Shown here: positions 6,911-13,526 of the stretch, piece after piece
How positions within the stretch are numbered: the first letter of the stretch is position 1
Layout: each line of letters starts with the position of its first letter
Assembly: GCA_029934195.1 (NCBI GenBank)
Contig: JAOZMQ010000005.1
Location: forward strand, 1 to 13,526
DNA length: 13,526 bases
Source: Candidatus Cloacimonadota bacterium
Lineage (GTDB): Bacteria > Cloacimonadota > Cloacimonadia > Cloacimonadales > JAOZMQ01
Direction: 5' to 3'
Notes under the pieces: model-generated
Database searches by the model: none
The model's input: the letters and a program-made list of their open reading frames with translations, nothing else
Told to the model about the DNA's origin: nothing
Position numbers and translations under genes: made by a program

Positions 6911-8623
6911 ATGCTTAAGAATTTATATATTAAAAATTTTGTCATTGTTCGCGAATTGAATTTAGTTTTGACTAATGGATTAATCGTCTTAACCGGCGAA
7001 ACAGGTGTTGGAAAATCCGTTGTTGCCGGAGCTATAAATATCGTGATGGGTGAAAAAGTGAAAGGAAATATTCTTTTTGATTCCGAAAAATCATGCATTA
7101 TTGAAATAACTTTTACAATTGACAAAAAGAATAAAGAATTGATGAACTTAATTGACAAACACGAAATAGATATTTCTGAAAATGATCTCTTTTTTAGGAA
7201 GGAAATTTCTAAAAATTACGTGAGCAAAAGTTTCATCAATGGAAGAAGAGTAACCAATATTATCATTAAAGAATTTCGAAAGCTTTTGCTTGATTTTCAT
7301 AGTCAGAGAGATCAATTGTTGCTTTTCAATTCTAATATCCAACTTGATCTGATTGATAAATACGGTAATTTAGAAAGTGAAAAAGAAAAATATCAGCTCA
7401 AATATAAATCTTTGCAAAAAATGGTTCAGGAAATTGAATCTTTGAAAAATCTGGACAAAGTCAATAGTGAAAAAGTACAATTGTATCTTTATCAAATTCA
7501 AGAAATTGAGGAGTCTAATCTTGAATTAAATGAAGATAATCTTTTGCAAAAGGAATTAAATCTATTGTCACATGCTGATGCTATTCTTAGTCAAGCCAAT
7601 GAAATGGATCAAATTATTTATGAAAAAGATAATTCGATTTATGACATAATAAGCTCTTTCACAAATGGATTATCTCAATTCAATGAAGATAATTTGCATG
7701 TAAAAAATGCAACTTCGTTTCTTTTAGACGCTCTATCCAATTTGGATGATGCTATCTCTGAAATAAGACAATTACAAAATATTATTGATCTTGATCAGGA
7801 GAGAATGTCCGTTGTTGAAAAAAGACTATCGGAAATTAATAATCTGAAATACAAGTATAAAATGTCATTAGAAGAACTTATAACCTATTTTCAAAAAATC
7901 AAAACATTTGTGAAACAGTCAAAATCTTGTAAAACAAAAATTCAAAGTATGCTTGATAATCTTAGTCAAAAATCTATTGACTTAATGATGAGTGCAAAAA
8001 AATTATCTGATAAAAGGAAAAAAGTTGCATTAAAATTACAAGACACGATTGAAAAAAATATCAAATTGTTATCAATTCCTGATGCATCTTTTAATATAAA
8101 GTTTGACAAAGTATCGAGTTTGAATCCTTTTAGCCTTGAGTTAAAAAATTTGAATTCTACTGGTCTTGATGAAGTTGAATTTTTGTTTTCAGCAAACAAA
8201 GGTATTGAACCACAAAACTTAAAAGTTGCCATATCAGGTGGAGAATTATCTCGCTTGATGTTGACTATAAAAAAAGTTCTCGGAGATAAAATGAGTTCTA
8301 AAACGATTATATTTGATGAAATTGGAATGGGTATAGGAGGAAAAACTGCTGAAATGTTAGGCATGTTTATTTCAAATATCAGTGACAGTCATCAAGTTAT
8401 CAGTATTACTCATTTACCGCAAATTGCTTCCTTTTCAAAACAACATTTTGCTATTAATAAAATAATAGAATCTGACAGAACTGAAATAAAAATTTGCGAG
8501 TTAAATATAGATAAAAAAAGAGAAGAGATTGCTCGCATGCTATCTGGATCAAATTCTGATTTAGCTTTGAAACATGCAGATGAACTTCTAAAAAATAAAA
8601 TAAGGGTGAAAAATTATGATTAG
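6911..8623 (+). CDS. recN: DNA repair ATPase RecN
   Basis: RecN is an SMC-like ATPase recruited to DNA double-strand breaks, where it helps recombinational repair. The N-terminal head has Walker A GETGVGKS at 29-36 and the RecN pattern DFHSQRDQLLLF, where most members have DIHGQHEHQ. The middle, about 150-390, is charged and heptad-like, as expected for the short coiled-coil arms. The C-terminal head has the ABC signature SGGELSR (442-448), Walker B TIIFDE (465-470), GIGGKTAEMLG and the H-loop H501 in ITHLPQIA. The ending IARMLSGSNSDLALKHADELL is typical. The length of 570 is slightly above the 553 of E. coli. The start ATG follows nadK by five bases with a weak GAAAG upstream. The 3' end overlaps the next gene by eight bases. 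Confidence 0.97.
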   Translation: MLKNLYIKNFVIVRELNLVLTNGLIVLTGETGVGKSVVAGAINIVMGEKVKGNILFDSEKSCIIEITFTIDKKNKELMNLIDKHEIDISENDLFFRKEISKNYVSKSFINGRRVTNIIIKEFRKLLLDFHSQRDQLLLFNSNIQLDLIDKYGNLESEKEKYQLKYKSLQKMVQEIESLKNLDKVNSEKVQLYLYQIQEIEESNLELNEDNLLQKELNLLSHADAILSQANEMDQIIYEKDNSIYDIISSFTNGLSQFNEDNLHVKNATSFLLDALSNLDDAISEIRQLQNIIDLDQERMSVVEKRLSEINNLKYKYKMSLEELITYFQKIKTFVKQSKSCKTKIQSMLDNLSQKSIDLMMSAKKLSDKRKKVALKLQDTIEKNIKLLSIPDASFNIKFDKVSSLNPFSLELKNLNSTGLDEVEFLFSANKGIEPQNLKVAISGGELSRLMLTIKKVLGDKMSSKTIIFDEIGMGIGGKTAEMLGMFISNISDSHQVISITHLPQIASFSKQHFAINKIIESDRTEIKICELNIDKKREEIARMLSGSNSDLALKHADELLKNKIRVKNYD

Positions 8624-9485
8624 GTTAAAAAAACAGACAAAGATGATTATTGGTTTATTAATTGTATTTCTTTCTTTAGTTATTGCTGCTCAAAATTCCG
8701 GAGTAATTACAAAATTAAGAGGAAAGAAAAAAAGTACAAAAATTTCAACAAAGATAACAGACAAATTATTTGAAGAGGCTGAAAATAAGACAAAAATTAA
8801 GATGGACTATTCTGTGAGTGATATTCAGAGTACACATACAAAATTAAATGAGATTTTTAAAAAATTTGATCTTCAGCCAATGTACAGTAAAGGTCAAGGT
8901 TCATATCATACAATCTTGATAGCATTTCCGCAACAAATAACCAATGACCTCTTTTCTTTGTTGAGAAAGATAAATGGTCTTTCTAATGAAAATATGTTTC
9001 ATAACGGACAACAAAGTGAATTCTTCGATATTGATGCACATTTAAAAAATAATAGAATTTTTCAAGAAAGAGCACAACAAGAACTTAGGAAAACAACTCT
9101 TTCAGAAAATCAGCGTCAGAGAATCATGACAAATATTGAGAAATTTCAAATTAAAATTGATAGCTTAAAAAGTGTTCAAATTAAACATGAATTTAATGAA
9201 AAAAATGATCTCGCATATATAAGAATTCTATCCAACAATTCTGGATTATCTTATAAAGATAGTGCAATTAGATTTATCATTAGTTTTGCAATCTCTTTCT
9301 TTATAATAATTATTTTTTCTGTAATAATTTTCTATTCAATTGAATTAGTAGATTTTATTATGAAATTTTTGGGAATTAAAACCGCAAAAAGTTCAGATGG
9401 TGGAAACTATAGTTATTATAATAATAAATATTCTAGAAATGATAGAAAAAAAAGAGTATACAAAGATCATAATAAAGGCGAATAG
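8616..9485 (+). CDS. DUF4349-like membrane protein
   Basis: A 289-residue protein with a membrane segment at each end, resembling DUF4349 proteins, whose biochemical role is not established. The first hydrophobic segment is at about 10-25 and the second at about 217-246. The region between is probably extracytoplasmic. In it, FFDIDAHLKNNRIFQERAQQEL (137-157) resembles the 'D.xARLxNxxxxExRL' part of DUF4349, and a helical, coiled-coil-like stretch runs to about 190. A basic, tyrosine- and asparagine-rich tail of about 40 residues (KYSRNDRKKRVYKDHNKGE) would be cytoplasmic. The ATG overlaps the end of recN by eight bases with AAGGGTGA upstream, so it is translated with recN, but no repair function is implied. 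The family assignment rests on pattern memory and is moderate; the membrane topology is clearer. Confidence 0.6.
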   Translation: MIRLKKQTKMIIGLLIVFLSLVIAAQNSGVITKLRGKKKSTKISTKITDKLFEEAENKTKIKMDYSVSDIQSTHTKLNEIFKKFDLQPMYSKGQGSYHTILIAFPQQITNDLFSLLRKINGLSNENMFHNGQQSEFFDIDAHLKNNRIFQERAQQELRKTTLSENQRQRIMTNIEKFQIKIDSLKSVQIKHEFNEKNDLAYIRILSNNSGLSYKDSAIRFIISFAISFFIIIIFSVIIFYSIELVDFIMKFLGIKTAKSSDGGNYSYYNNKYSRNDRKKRVYKDHNKGE

Positions 9486-9493
9486 TAAATGAA

Positions 9494-9724
9494 ATGATAG
9501 TTTACTCCTTTATAATTCTTGGAATTTTGTTAATTATTGTAGAGATAATTCATAAGAATTATCTCTACCTGAGTTTTGGAATAGCTGCGATATTTGTAGG
9601 TTATTGTGAATACTTCACTTCAAATTTGTTAATTTTGTTACCATTATTTATTGTGTGTGGATTATTGCTCTTATTATTTTTTAAACAATTCTCCAAATAT
9701 TTTATTTCAAACAAAAACAAATAA
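9494..9724 (+). CDS. Short NfeD-like membrane protein lacking the OB domain
   Basis: A 76-residue, almost wholly hydrophobic protein. The pattern ILLIIVEIIHKNYLYLSFGIAAIFVGYCEYF matches the membrane part of NfeD-family proteins (LLLxxEl...GIaAllvG). Three membrane helices are likely, about 2-19, 24-42 and 44-66, followed by a short basic tail (KQFSKYFISNKNK). Typical NfeD proteins continue with a soluble OB-fold domain and have about 140-150 residues; here the gene stops and only 75 bases separate it from the next start, so the domain is absent rather than shifted out of frame. NfeD partners usually anchor stomatin/flotillin or membrane proteases, none of which is in the window. AAAGGCGA (9475-9482) serves as ribosome binding site. 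A perfect inverted repeat lies inside the coding region. Confidence 0.65.
   Translation: MIVYSFIILGILLIIVEIIHKNYLYLSFGIAAIFVGYCEYFTSNLLILLPLFIVCGLLLLLFFKQFSKYFISNKNK
9539..9568. repeat. Perfect 13-bp inverted repeat inside the NfeD-like gene
   Basis: Arms 9539-9551 (GTAGAGATAATTC) and 9556-9568 (GAATTATCTCTAC) are exact reverse complements around a four-base ATAA loop. The repeat encodes V16 to Y25 of the NfeD-like protein, the turn between its first two membrane helices. In RNA it would form a stable hairpin; in DNA it could extrude as a cruciform or bind a dimeric protein. The sequence after it (CTGAGTTTTGG) is not a U-tract, so it is not an ordinary terminator. Confidence 0.85.
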
Positions 9725-9736
9725 AAAGTTTTCCAC

Positions 9737-9766
9737 ATTTCGGAAGCTTCAAAAAACTTCCGAAAT
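9737..9766 (+). terminator. Perfect 10-bp hairpin between the NfeD-like gene and yggS
   Basis: Arms ATTTCGGAAG (9737-9746) and CTTCCGAAAT (9757-9766) pair perfectly around a ten-base loop, CTTCAAAAAA. It lies 13 bases after the NfeD-like stop and has higher GC than its surroundings, as a terminator would. The following bases (ATAATTTCC) make a poor U-tract. The alternative is an operator, since its right edge touches the TATAAT box of a possible yggS promoter. Confidence 0.55.
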
Positions 9767-9771
9767 ATAAT
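9766..9771 (+). promoter_or_regulatory. Possible -10 box of a yggS promoter
   Basis: An exact TATAAT stands 28 bases before the yggS start, which would place the transcript start near 9778 and leave room for the GGAGA ribosome binding site at 9791-9795. No good -35 hexamer is seen 16-18 bases upstream, where the hairpin lies instead. In AT-rich DNA such hexamers occur by chance, so this is tentative. Confidence 0.35.
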
Positions 9772-9799
9772 TTCCACCTGAACCATTATTGGAGAAAAA

Positions 9800-10498
9800 A
9801 TGAATATAAAAGATAATATTGAAGAAATTGAAAAGAGAATCGTAAAAGCGTCCAAAAAATCTGGTAGAACACGAGATGAAATAATGTTTCTTGCGGTAAC
9901 AAAAACACATTCGGCTAAAATTGTAGATATTGCATTAGACAATAAAATTGAATTTATTGCAGAGAATAAAATTCAAGAAGCAGAAAACAAGCTACCTGCA
10001 CTTACTAATCCATATAAAGAATTTCATTTTATAGGTCATCTTCAATCCAACAAAGTAAAGAAATTGATGAAATTAAAACCATCTCTAATTCATTCTATTG
10101 ACAAGTTTTCAACAGCAGAAACCCTAAATTCATTTTGTATTAAAAATAATATTGTACAAAAAATATTGGTTCAAGTTAATACATCAAATGAAAAATCAAA
10201 GTTTGGTATTACTCCCGAAGAAACTGTTGATTTCGTTAAAAAAGTTAGTCTTTTAAAAAATCTTAAAATCGTAGGATTAATGACAATTGGCATGTTTACA
10301 GACAATCAATTAATAATTCGCGATTGTTTTCATAAATTAAAAACGCTTTTTGATGAGATAAATCTAAAAAAAATTGCAAATGTTGAAATGAAATATCTTT
10401 CAATGGGGATGACAAATGATTTTGAAATTGCAATAGAAGAAGGAGCCAATATTGTACGCATTGGAAGTGCTATTTTTGGGGACAGAGATTATAGGTAA
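9800..10498 (+). CDS. yggS: YggS/PLPBP-family pyridoxal-phosphate homeostasis protein
   Basis: A single-domain PLP-binding protein of the YggS/PROSC family, which has no known catalytic activity and helps control vitamin B6 and amino-acid/keto-acid balance in the cytoplasm. The TIM-barrel fold of alanine racemase type is indicated by LAVTKTH, in which K35 is the expected PLP-linking lysine (K36 in E. coli), then FHFIGHLQSNKVKKL, KFGITPEE and LMTIGMF. The phosphate-binding elements are LSMGMTNDFEIAIEEG (S201 onwards) and VRIGSAIFG (R220, G222). The length of 232 is standard. The ATG is preceded by GGAGA at a suitable distance. A hairpin and a TATAAT hexamer upstream suggest it may begin its own transcript. 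In many bacteria this gene is near proC or cell-division genes; here it is not. Confidence 0.95.
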   Translation: MNIKDNIEEIEKRIVKASKKSGRTRDEIMFLAVTKTHSAKIVDIALDNKIEFIAENKIQEAENKLPALTNPYKEFHFIGHLQSNKVKKLMKLKPSLIHSIDKFSTAETLNSFCIKNNIVQKILVQVNTSNEKSKFGITPEETVDFVKKVSLLKNLKIVGLMTIGMFTDNQLIIRDCFHKLKTLFDEINLKKIANVEMKYLSMGMTNDFEIAIEEGANIVRIGSAIFGDRDYR

Positions 10499-10522
10499 AA
10501 TAATTCAAATTAGGAAAAATTA

Positions 10523-11542
10523 ATGAAGAAAAATATTCTCTTTCTTTTTATATTTGTTGCAAGTCTAAATCTTTTTTCGTTTCCAATTAATGATTATGAT
10601 TTTCATTTAGCTGAGTTACAAATATCACCAATAACAGCTGCAATGGGCGGATTAAATGTAATATCAATAAAAGATCCGTTTGCAGTTTATCAAAATCCGG
10701 CAATCTTGGGAGAAGTAAAACAATCAGTTTTTTCGATTTCTTTCAAAATGAAAAATAAAGAAGACCAAAATATCACAGATATAATCAACGCCGGAAATAT
10801 CCTAAAAGAAAAGCAAATTTCATTTATAAATTTGTCTGCAAAAAAAGCTGGTTTTTCATTTCAGCCACTGGTCTCAATTCATGAAAAGTCTAATTATTTT
10901 GTGAGCAATGTCCAGTATCAAGATTATATTGATTACAAATTGAACTCTTATCAAGTTTCCGGAGGCTTTGATAAAAATGAAATTTCTTGGGGTTTTACTG
11001 CTAAATTTCTCAGCGGAAGATTAATTTATTTGAAAGAAAAACAAATTGAATCCACTGAATTATTTAACATAGATTCTTTTATTGATGATAATTCCAAAGG
11101 TTTTTCATTTGATCTCGGATTTATTTATACAAAATCAAATATCAAATATGGTTTAGTTTTTTATGATTTGTTCTCTCATCTTTATTGGAAAAATAATCCA
11201 AATAGAACTCTTACAAAAAGATTTGCTTTTGGAACCGGTTATTCTTCAAATGGTTATGATTTAACTGCCGGTATTGATGGTAAATTAAACAAAAATTCTA
11301 ATTCACAATATCACTTTGGAATTGCCAAAAATGTTCTTACAGATGAAAACCCAAACAATCCTAAAAGTTTAGATTTTAGAGCCGGTGTTTACAGTCATGA
11401 TTTCAAAAATGAAGATGACATTTTCACAAGTTTTGGAGTTGGTTACTTTATAAAGATATTCAAAATTGATTGTTCTGTAACTTCATTTGGAATGAATTCC
11501 GAAAATAACTCTTACTTAATTTCTACTTCTATAGCAATGTAG
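10523..11542 (+). CDS. Outer-membrane beta-barrel protein, PorV/UPF0164-like
   Basis: A predicted outer-membrane barrel of 339 residues. A signal peptide (MKKNILFLFIFVASLNLFS, cleavage near residue 19) is followed by the stretch ITAAMGGLNVISIKDPFAVYQNPAIL (37-62). This is the 'aaMGga.va..dd..a.yxNPAgL' entry typical of FadL/PorV/PorQ/UPF0164-type proteins. The rest consists of alternating amphipathic strands with many aromatic residues (SWGFTAKFLSGRLIYL, GFSFDLGFIYT, YGLVFYDLF, RFAFGTGYSS, FGVGYFIKIF), as in a barrel of about 12-14 strands. The strand count is a guess. The C-terminus, LISTSIAM, does not end in the aromatic residue common in proteobacterial barrels. AGGA lies upstream of the ATG. 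The 15-base gap to the BatA-like gene implies co-transcription. The substrate or partner is unknown, and no type IX secretion genes lie in the window. Confidence 0.75.
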   Translation: MKKNILFLFIFVASLNLFSFPINDYDFHLAELQISPITAAMGGLNVISIKDPFAVYQNPAILGEVKQSVFSISFKMKNKEDQNITDIINAGNILKEKQISFINLSAKKAGFSFQPLVSIHEKSNYFVSNVQYQDYIDYKLNSYQVSGGFDKNEISWGFTAKFLSGRLIYLKEKQIESTELFNIDSFIDDNSKGFSFDLGFIYTKSNIKYGLVFYDLFSHLYWKNNPNRTLTKRFAFGTGYSSNGYDLTAGIDGKLNKNSNSQYHFGIAKNVLTDENPNNPKSLDFRAGVYSHDFKNEDDIFTSFGVGYFIKIFKIDCSVTSFGMNSENNSYLISTSIAM

Positions 11543-11557
11543 TTTAGCAGGAGATAT

Positions 11558-13507
11558 ATGTTTAGTTTCACTTTTTTAAACTCAGGAATTTTAATTTTGA
11601 CCATCGCTTCGGTCATTCCAATACTCATCCATTTATTTGCCAAAAAGAAACCTAAAAAAATCATTTTTAGTTCTATTAAATTTATTAAATTAAGCCAACA
11701 ACAGCAAAATAAAAAAATTAATTTAAAAAATTTAATCCTTCTTTTATTAAGAATTTTAATTATTCTTTTTACTATTTTGGCAATTTCTCGTCCAGCATTA
11801 AAACTTCCTTTTTTAAAAGGAAATACTAATCACCCTAAAACTGCGATCGCAATAATTATAGATAATTCTTATTCAATGGATTATCTTGTAGATACAAAAA
11901 CTGAATTAGAAAAGGCAAAAGAAATTGTATCTGAAATTTCAGAGATTCTTTCAGATGATGATATTTCATTAATTATGACGATGAATAATGACTGGAATAA
12001 AGCAAATTCTTATCTTGTTTATGGAAAACCGCAAGAAAATATTTATCGTAATATCGAAATTACTGCTATCAAAACCGACCTCAGTGATTTAATCTTGAGT
12101 GCAGAAAAAAAATTAAACGAATCTCAAATTATCAATAAGGAAATTTATGTTATTTCAGATTTACAAGAAAATTCTTTTAACAAAAAAATTGAGACTCCAC
12201 TTTTCTTTATTCCTTCTTCAGGCATAAATTCCAGAAATAATATCAGCTGTCAAAATGCTCATCCGGTTTTTGAATTAGTAGATAGATCCGTTGAACAAAA
12301 AATTGAATTTAGTGTTATTAATCATTCCTCTGTAAATGCACAAGATGTTATTTGTCAGCTGATTTTGGACGGAAAAACAATTTCAGAAAAAGTAATTGAG
12401 TTGACCCCAAATCAGAAAAAGACAGCTTTTTTTAAATTGAATTTAGAGACTTCTGGTTGGCACAGCGGTTTTATCAATGCTAAAAACGAAAGACTTCCTT
12501 TTGATAACAAATCCTATTTCTCATTTCATTATAAACTCTCACCGGAAATTGCAATCGTAACCGACAATCCAATATTGCCAATTTCTCTTCAATCTCTTCT
12601 TGAAGTCTTTTCCGGAGATCAAGGAAACATTTCTTTCTTCGGAGAGAATTCATTGAATTATGAAAATATTGAAAAAATGGATCTTGTTATCATTCACCAA
12701 AAGGAATTTTCCAATAAAACTCGTTTTGTTTTAGATAAAATGAGTAGAGAAAAAAGACCGTATTTATTTATTGCAGATAGAAATTTATCTCAAAAATGGA
12801 ATCCTTTTCTTGCAGATGAATTTAACATTTCTTTAAAAGAATTTCAAAGTAAAGGCGTTCATACAAATTTAAGTTATATAAATAAATATCATAATATTAC
12901 AAAATTGTTGGAATTAAAAAAGCTAAAAAATCTATCTATCTCTGATTATTGGAGTTCTTCTGATATTAATAAAGAAAGTATCTCGTTGATAGAAACAAAT
13001 GGATACCCTCTGTCTATATGTAATGAAAACAATCATTTATGGCTTTTTGACCCAGCAAGTATAAAAAATGAATTCCTACTTCATAGTTCGTTTCCAGTTT
13101 TTGCATATAGATTATTTCAGGACATCTCAATGGAAAAAATCGATAATAGAAATATTATTGCCGGTACTTCTTACAAATTTGATTCTGATTCAATTCTATT
13201 ACCAGATGGAAACGAAATTGTTCTCAGAGATAATAGAATTCTGCTAAATAAAATCGGAATTTATCAAACTATTTCTTCTAAAAAAGAAATTATTTCTGTT
13301 AATCTTAATTATACTGAGAGCGAGTTTAAAAGAATCGATACGAAAATGAAAGGAAGCGGAAAAATTCTGTCGGAAAAATGGAAAGATCAAATTCTACAAT
13401 CTCGTTATGGTTTTGAAGTTTGGAAAATATTGTTGATTTTTGTCCTGATTTTCTTTGCTTTGGAGATGTTCATTGTGAAAATGGAAGAAAAAAATTCAGT
13501 AAATTAG
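11558..13507 (+). CDS. BatA-like double-transmembrane protein with vWA domain
   Basis: A 649-residue membrane protein of the BatA N-terminal type found mainly in Bacteroidetes and relatives. Two membrane helices (about 7-27 and 57-77) flank the conserved basic loop PILIHLFAKKKPKKIIFSSIKFI. A von Willebrand A domain follows, with a metal site that seems intact: D102, S104 and S106 in DNSYS, T173 in KTDL and D201 in ISDLQ. Residues about 235-325 look like an Ig/CARDB-like beta domain, and about 329-440 (IAIVTDNP...DLVIIHQ...RPYLFIADR) like a Rossmann-type domain also found in these proteins. A C-terminal membrane helix spans about 622-640, so the Ig-like and Rossmann parts share a compartment between anchors. 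AGGAGAT sets the start. Canonical Bat operons include a MoxR ATPase and BatB-E; none is seen in the window. Function in the cell is not known to me. Confidence 0.82.
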   Translation: MFSFTFLNSGILILTIASVIPILIHLFAKKKPKKIIFSSIKFIKLSQQQQNKKINLKNLILLLLRILIILFTILAISRPALKLPFLKGNTNHPKTAIAIIIDNSYSMDYLVDTKTELEKAKEIVSEISEILSDDDISLIMTMNNDWNKANSYLVYGKPQENIYRNIEITAIKTDLSDLILSAEKKLNESQIINKEIYVISDLQENSFNKKIETPLFFIPSSGINSRNNISCQNAHPVFELVDRSVEQKIEFSVINHSSVNAQDVICQLILDGKTISEKVIELTPNQKKTAFFKLNLETSGWHSGFINAKNERLPFDNKSYFSFHYKLSPEIAIVTDNPILPISLQSLLEVFSGDQGNISFFGENSLNYENIEKMDLVIIHQKEFSNKTRFVLDKMSREKRPYLFIADRNLSQKWNPFLADEFNISLKEFQSKGVHTNLSYINKYHNITKLLELKKLKNLSISDYWSSSDINKESISLIETNGYPLSICNENNHLWLFDPASIKNEFLLHSSFPVFAYRLFQDISMEKIDNRNIIAGTSYKFDSDSILLPDGNEIVLRDNRILLNKIGIYQTISSKKEIISVNLNYTESEFKRIDTKMKGSGKILSEKWKDQILQSRYGFEVWKILLIFVLIFFALEMFIVKMEEKNSVN

Positions 13508-13526
13508 TGTTTGAACGACTCGTTTT

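Noticed and set aside
6554..8364. Several 60-130 codon open frames on the minus strand
   Set aside because: All are opposite nadK and recN, whose motifs are intact; their translations are low-complexity with no recognisable family.
9494..9724. NfeD-like gene as a frameshifted full-length NfeD
   Set aside because: The 75 bases after the stop hold a hairpin and the yggS leader, leaving no room for the missing OB domain.
9601..9942. 113-codon minus-strand open frame across the yggS upstream region
   Set aside because: It runs opposite two supported genes and through the hairpin at 9737-9766, with no recognisable protein features.
10523..13507. Type IX secretion or gliding locus suggested by the PorV-like barrel
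   Set aside because: No other por/spr/gld component and no C-terminal sorting domain is visible in the window; PorV-like entry motifs also occur in unrelated barrels.
13507..13526. Possible start of a further gene (GTG overlapping the BatA-like stop, or TTG at 13511)
   Set aside because: Only about six codons are visible before the window ends and no ribosome binding site is evident.
1..13526. CRISPR arrays, tRNA or rRNA genes, insertion sequences, phage genes, toxin-antitoxin or defence systems
   Set aside because: No regular repeats, cloverleaf-like sequences, transposase or integrase motifs, or nuclease/toxin families were seen on either strand.

Overview
This is an AT-rich (roughly 70% A+T by eye) bacterial chromosome segment in which every credible gene lies on the + strand. 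Spacing is tight, with overlaps of 1, 4, 17 and 8 bases, and most genes have a purine-rich ribosome binding site. Lipoproteins, a BamD homologue and an outer-membrane barrel show a diderm envelope. The PorV/UPF0164-like barrel next to a BatA-type double-transmembrane/vWA protein, the YbgF-like and BamD-like TPR lipoproteins and the low GC together suggest the FCB group, perhaps a Cloacimonadota-like lineage. That placement is inference; no rRNA or other taxonomic marker is present.

Layout. (1) 1-2186: the 3' part of an unidentified gene that touches greA (transcript-cleavage factor), then an M18-family metallo-aminopeptidase. (2) 2187-2317: the longest non-coding gap (131 bases), holding two stacked inverted repeats. 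(3) 2318-4349: an envelope cluster made of a YbgF/CpoB-like TPR lipoprotein, an unrecognised secreted protein with a C-terminal membrane anchor, and BamD. (4) 4393-8623: a housekeeping run of nadD, rsgA, nadK and recN, covering NAD synthesis, 30S ribosome maturation, NADP synthesis and double-strand-break repair. (5) 8616-9724: two small membrane proteins, one DUF4349-like and one a short NfeD-like protein without the soluble OB domain. (6) 9800-10498: a YggS-type PLP-binding protein behind a hairpin and a TATAAT box. (7) 10523-13507: a beta-barrel outer-membrane protein and a BatA-like protein with an apparently intact vWA metal site.

How the genes fit together. Sections 3 and 7 serve the cell envelope: BamD for barrel insertion, YbgF-like for envelope coordination, and a barrel that would be a BAM client. 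NadD and NadK act at successive points of NAD(P) metabolism. RsgA and GreA support translation and transcription. No mobile element, CRISPR array, tRNA, rRNA, toxin-antitoxin or defence system is visible, and I found no convincing undescribed multi-gene system. The points most worth a second look are: a perfect 13-bp inverted repeat inside the NfeD-like gene; a run of 13 A residues in the lysine-rich extension of rsgA; the unknown protein between the YbgF-like and bamD genes; and the paired membrane proteins after recN. No gene-free stretch exceeds 131 bases.
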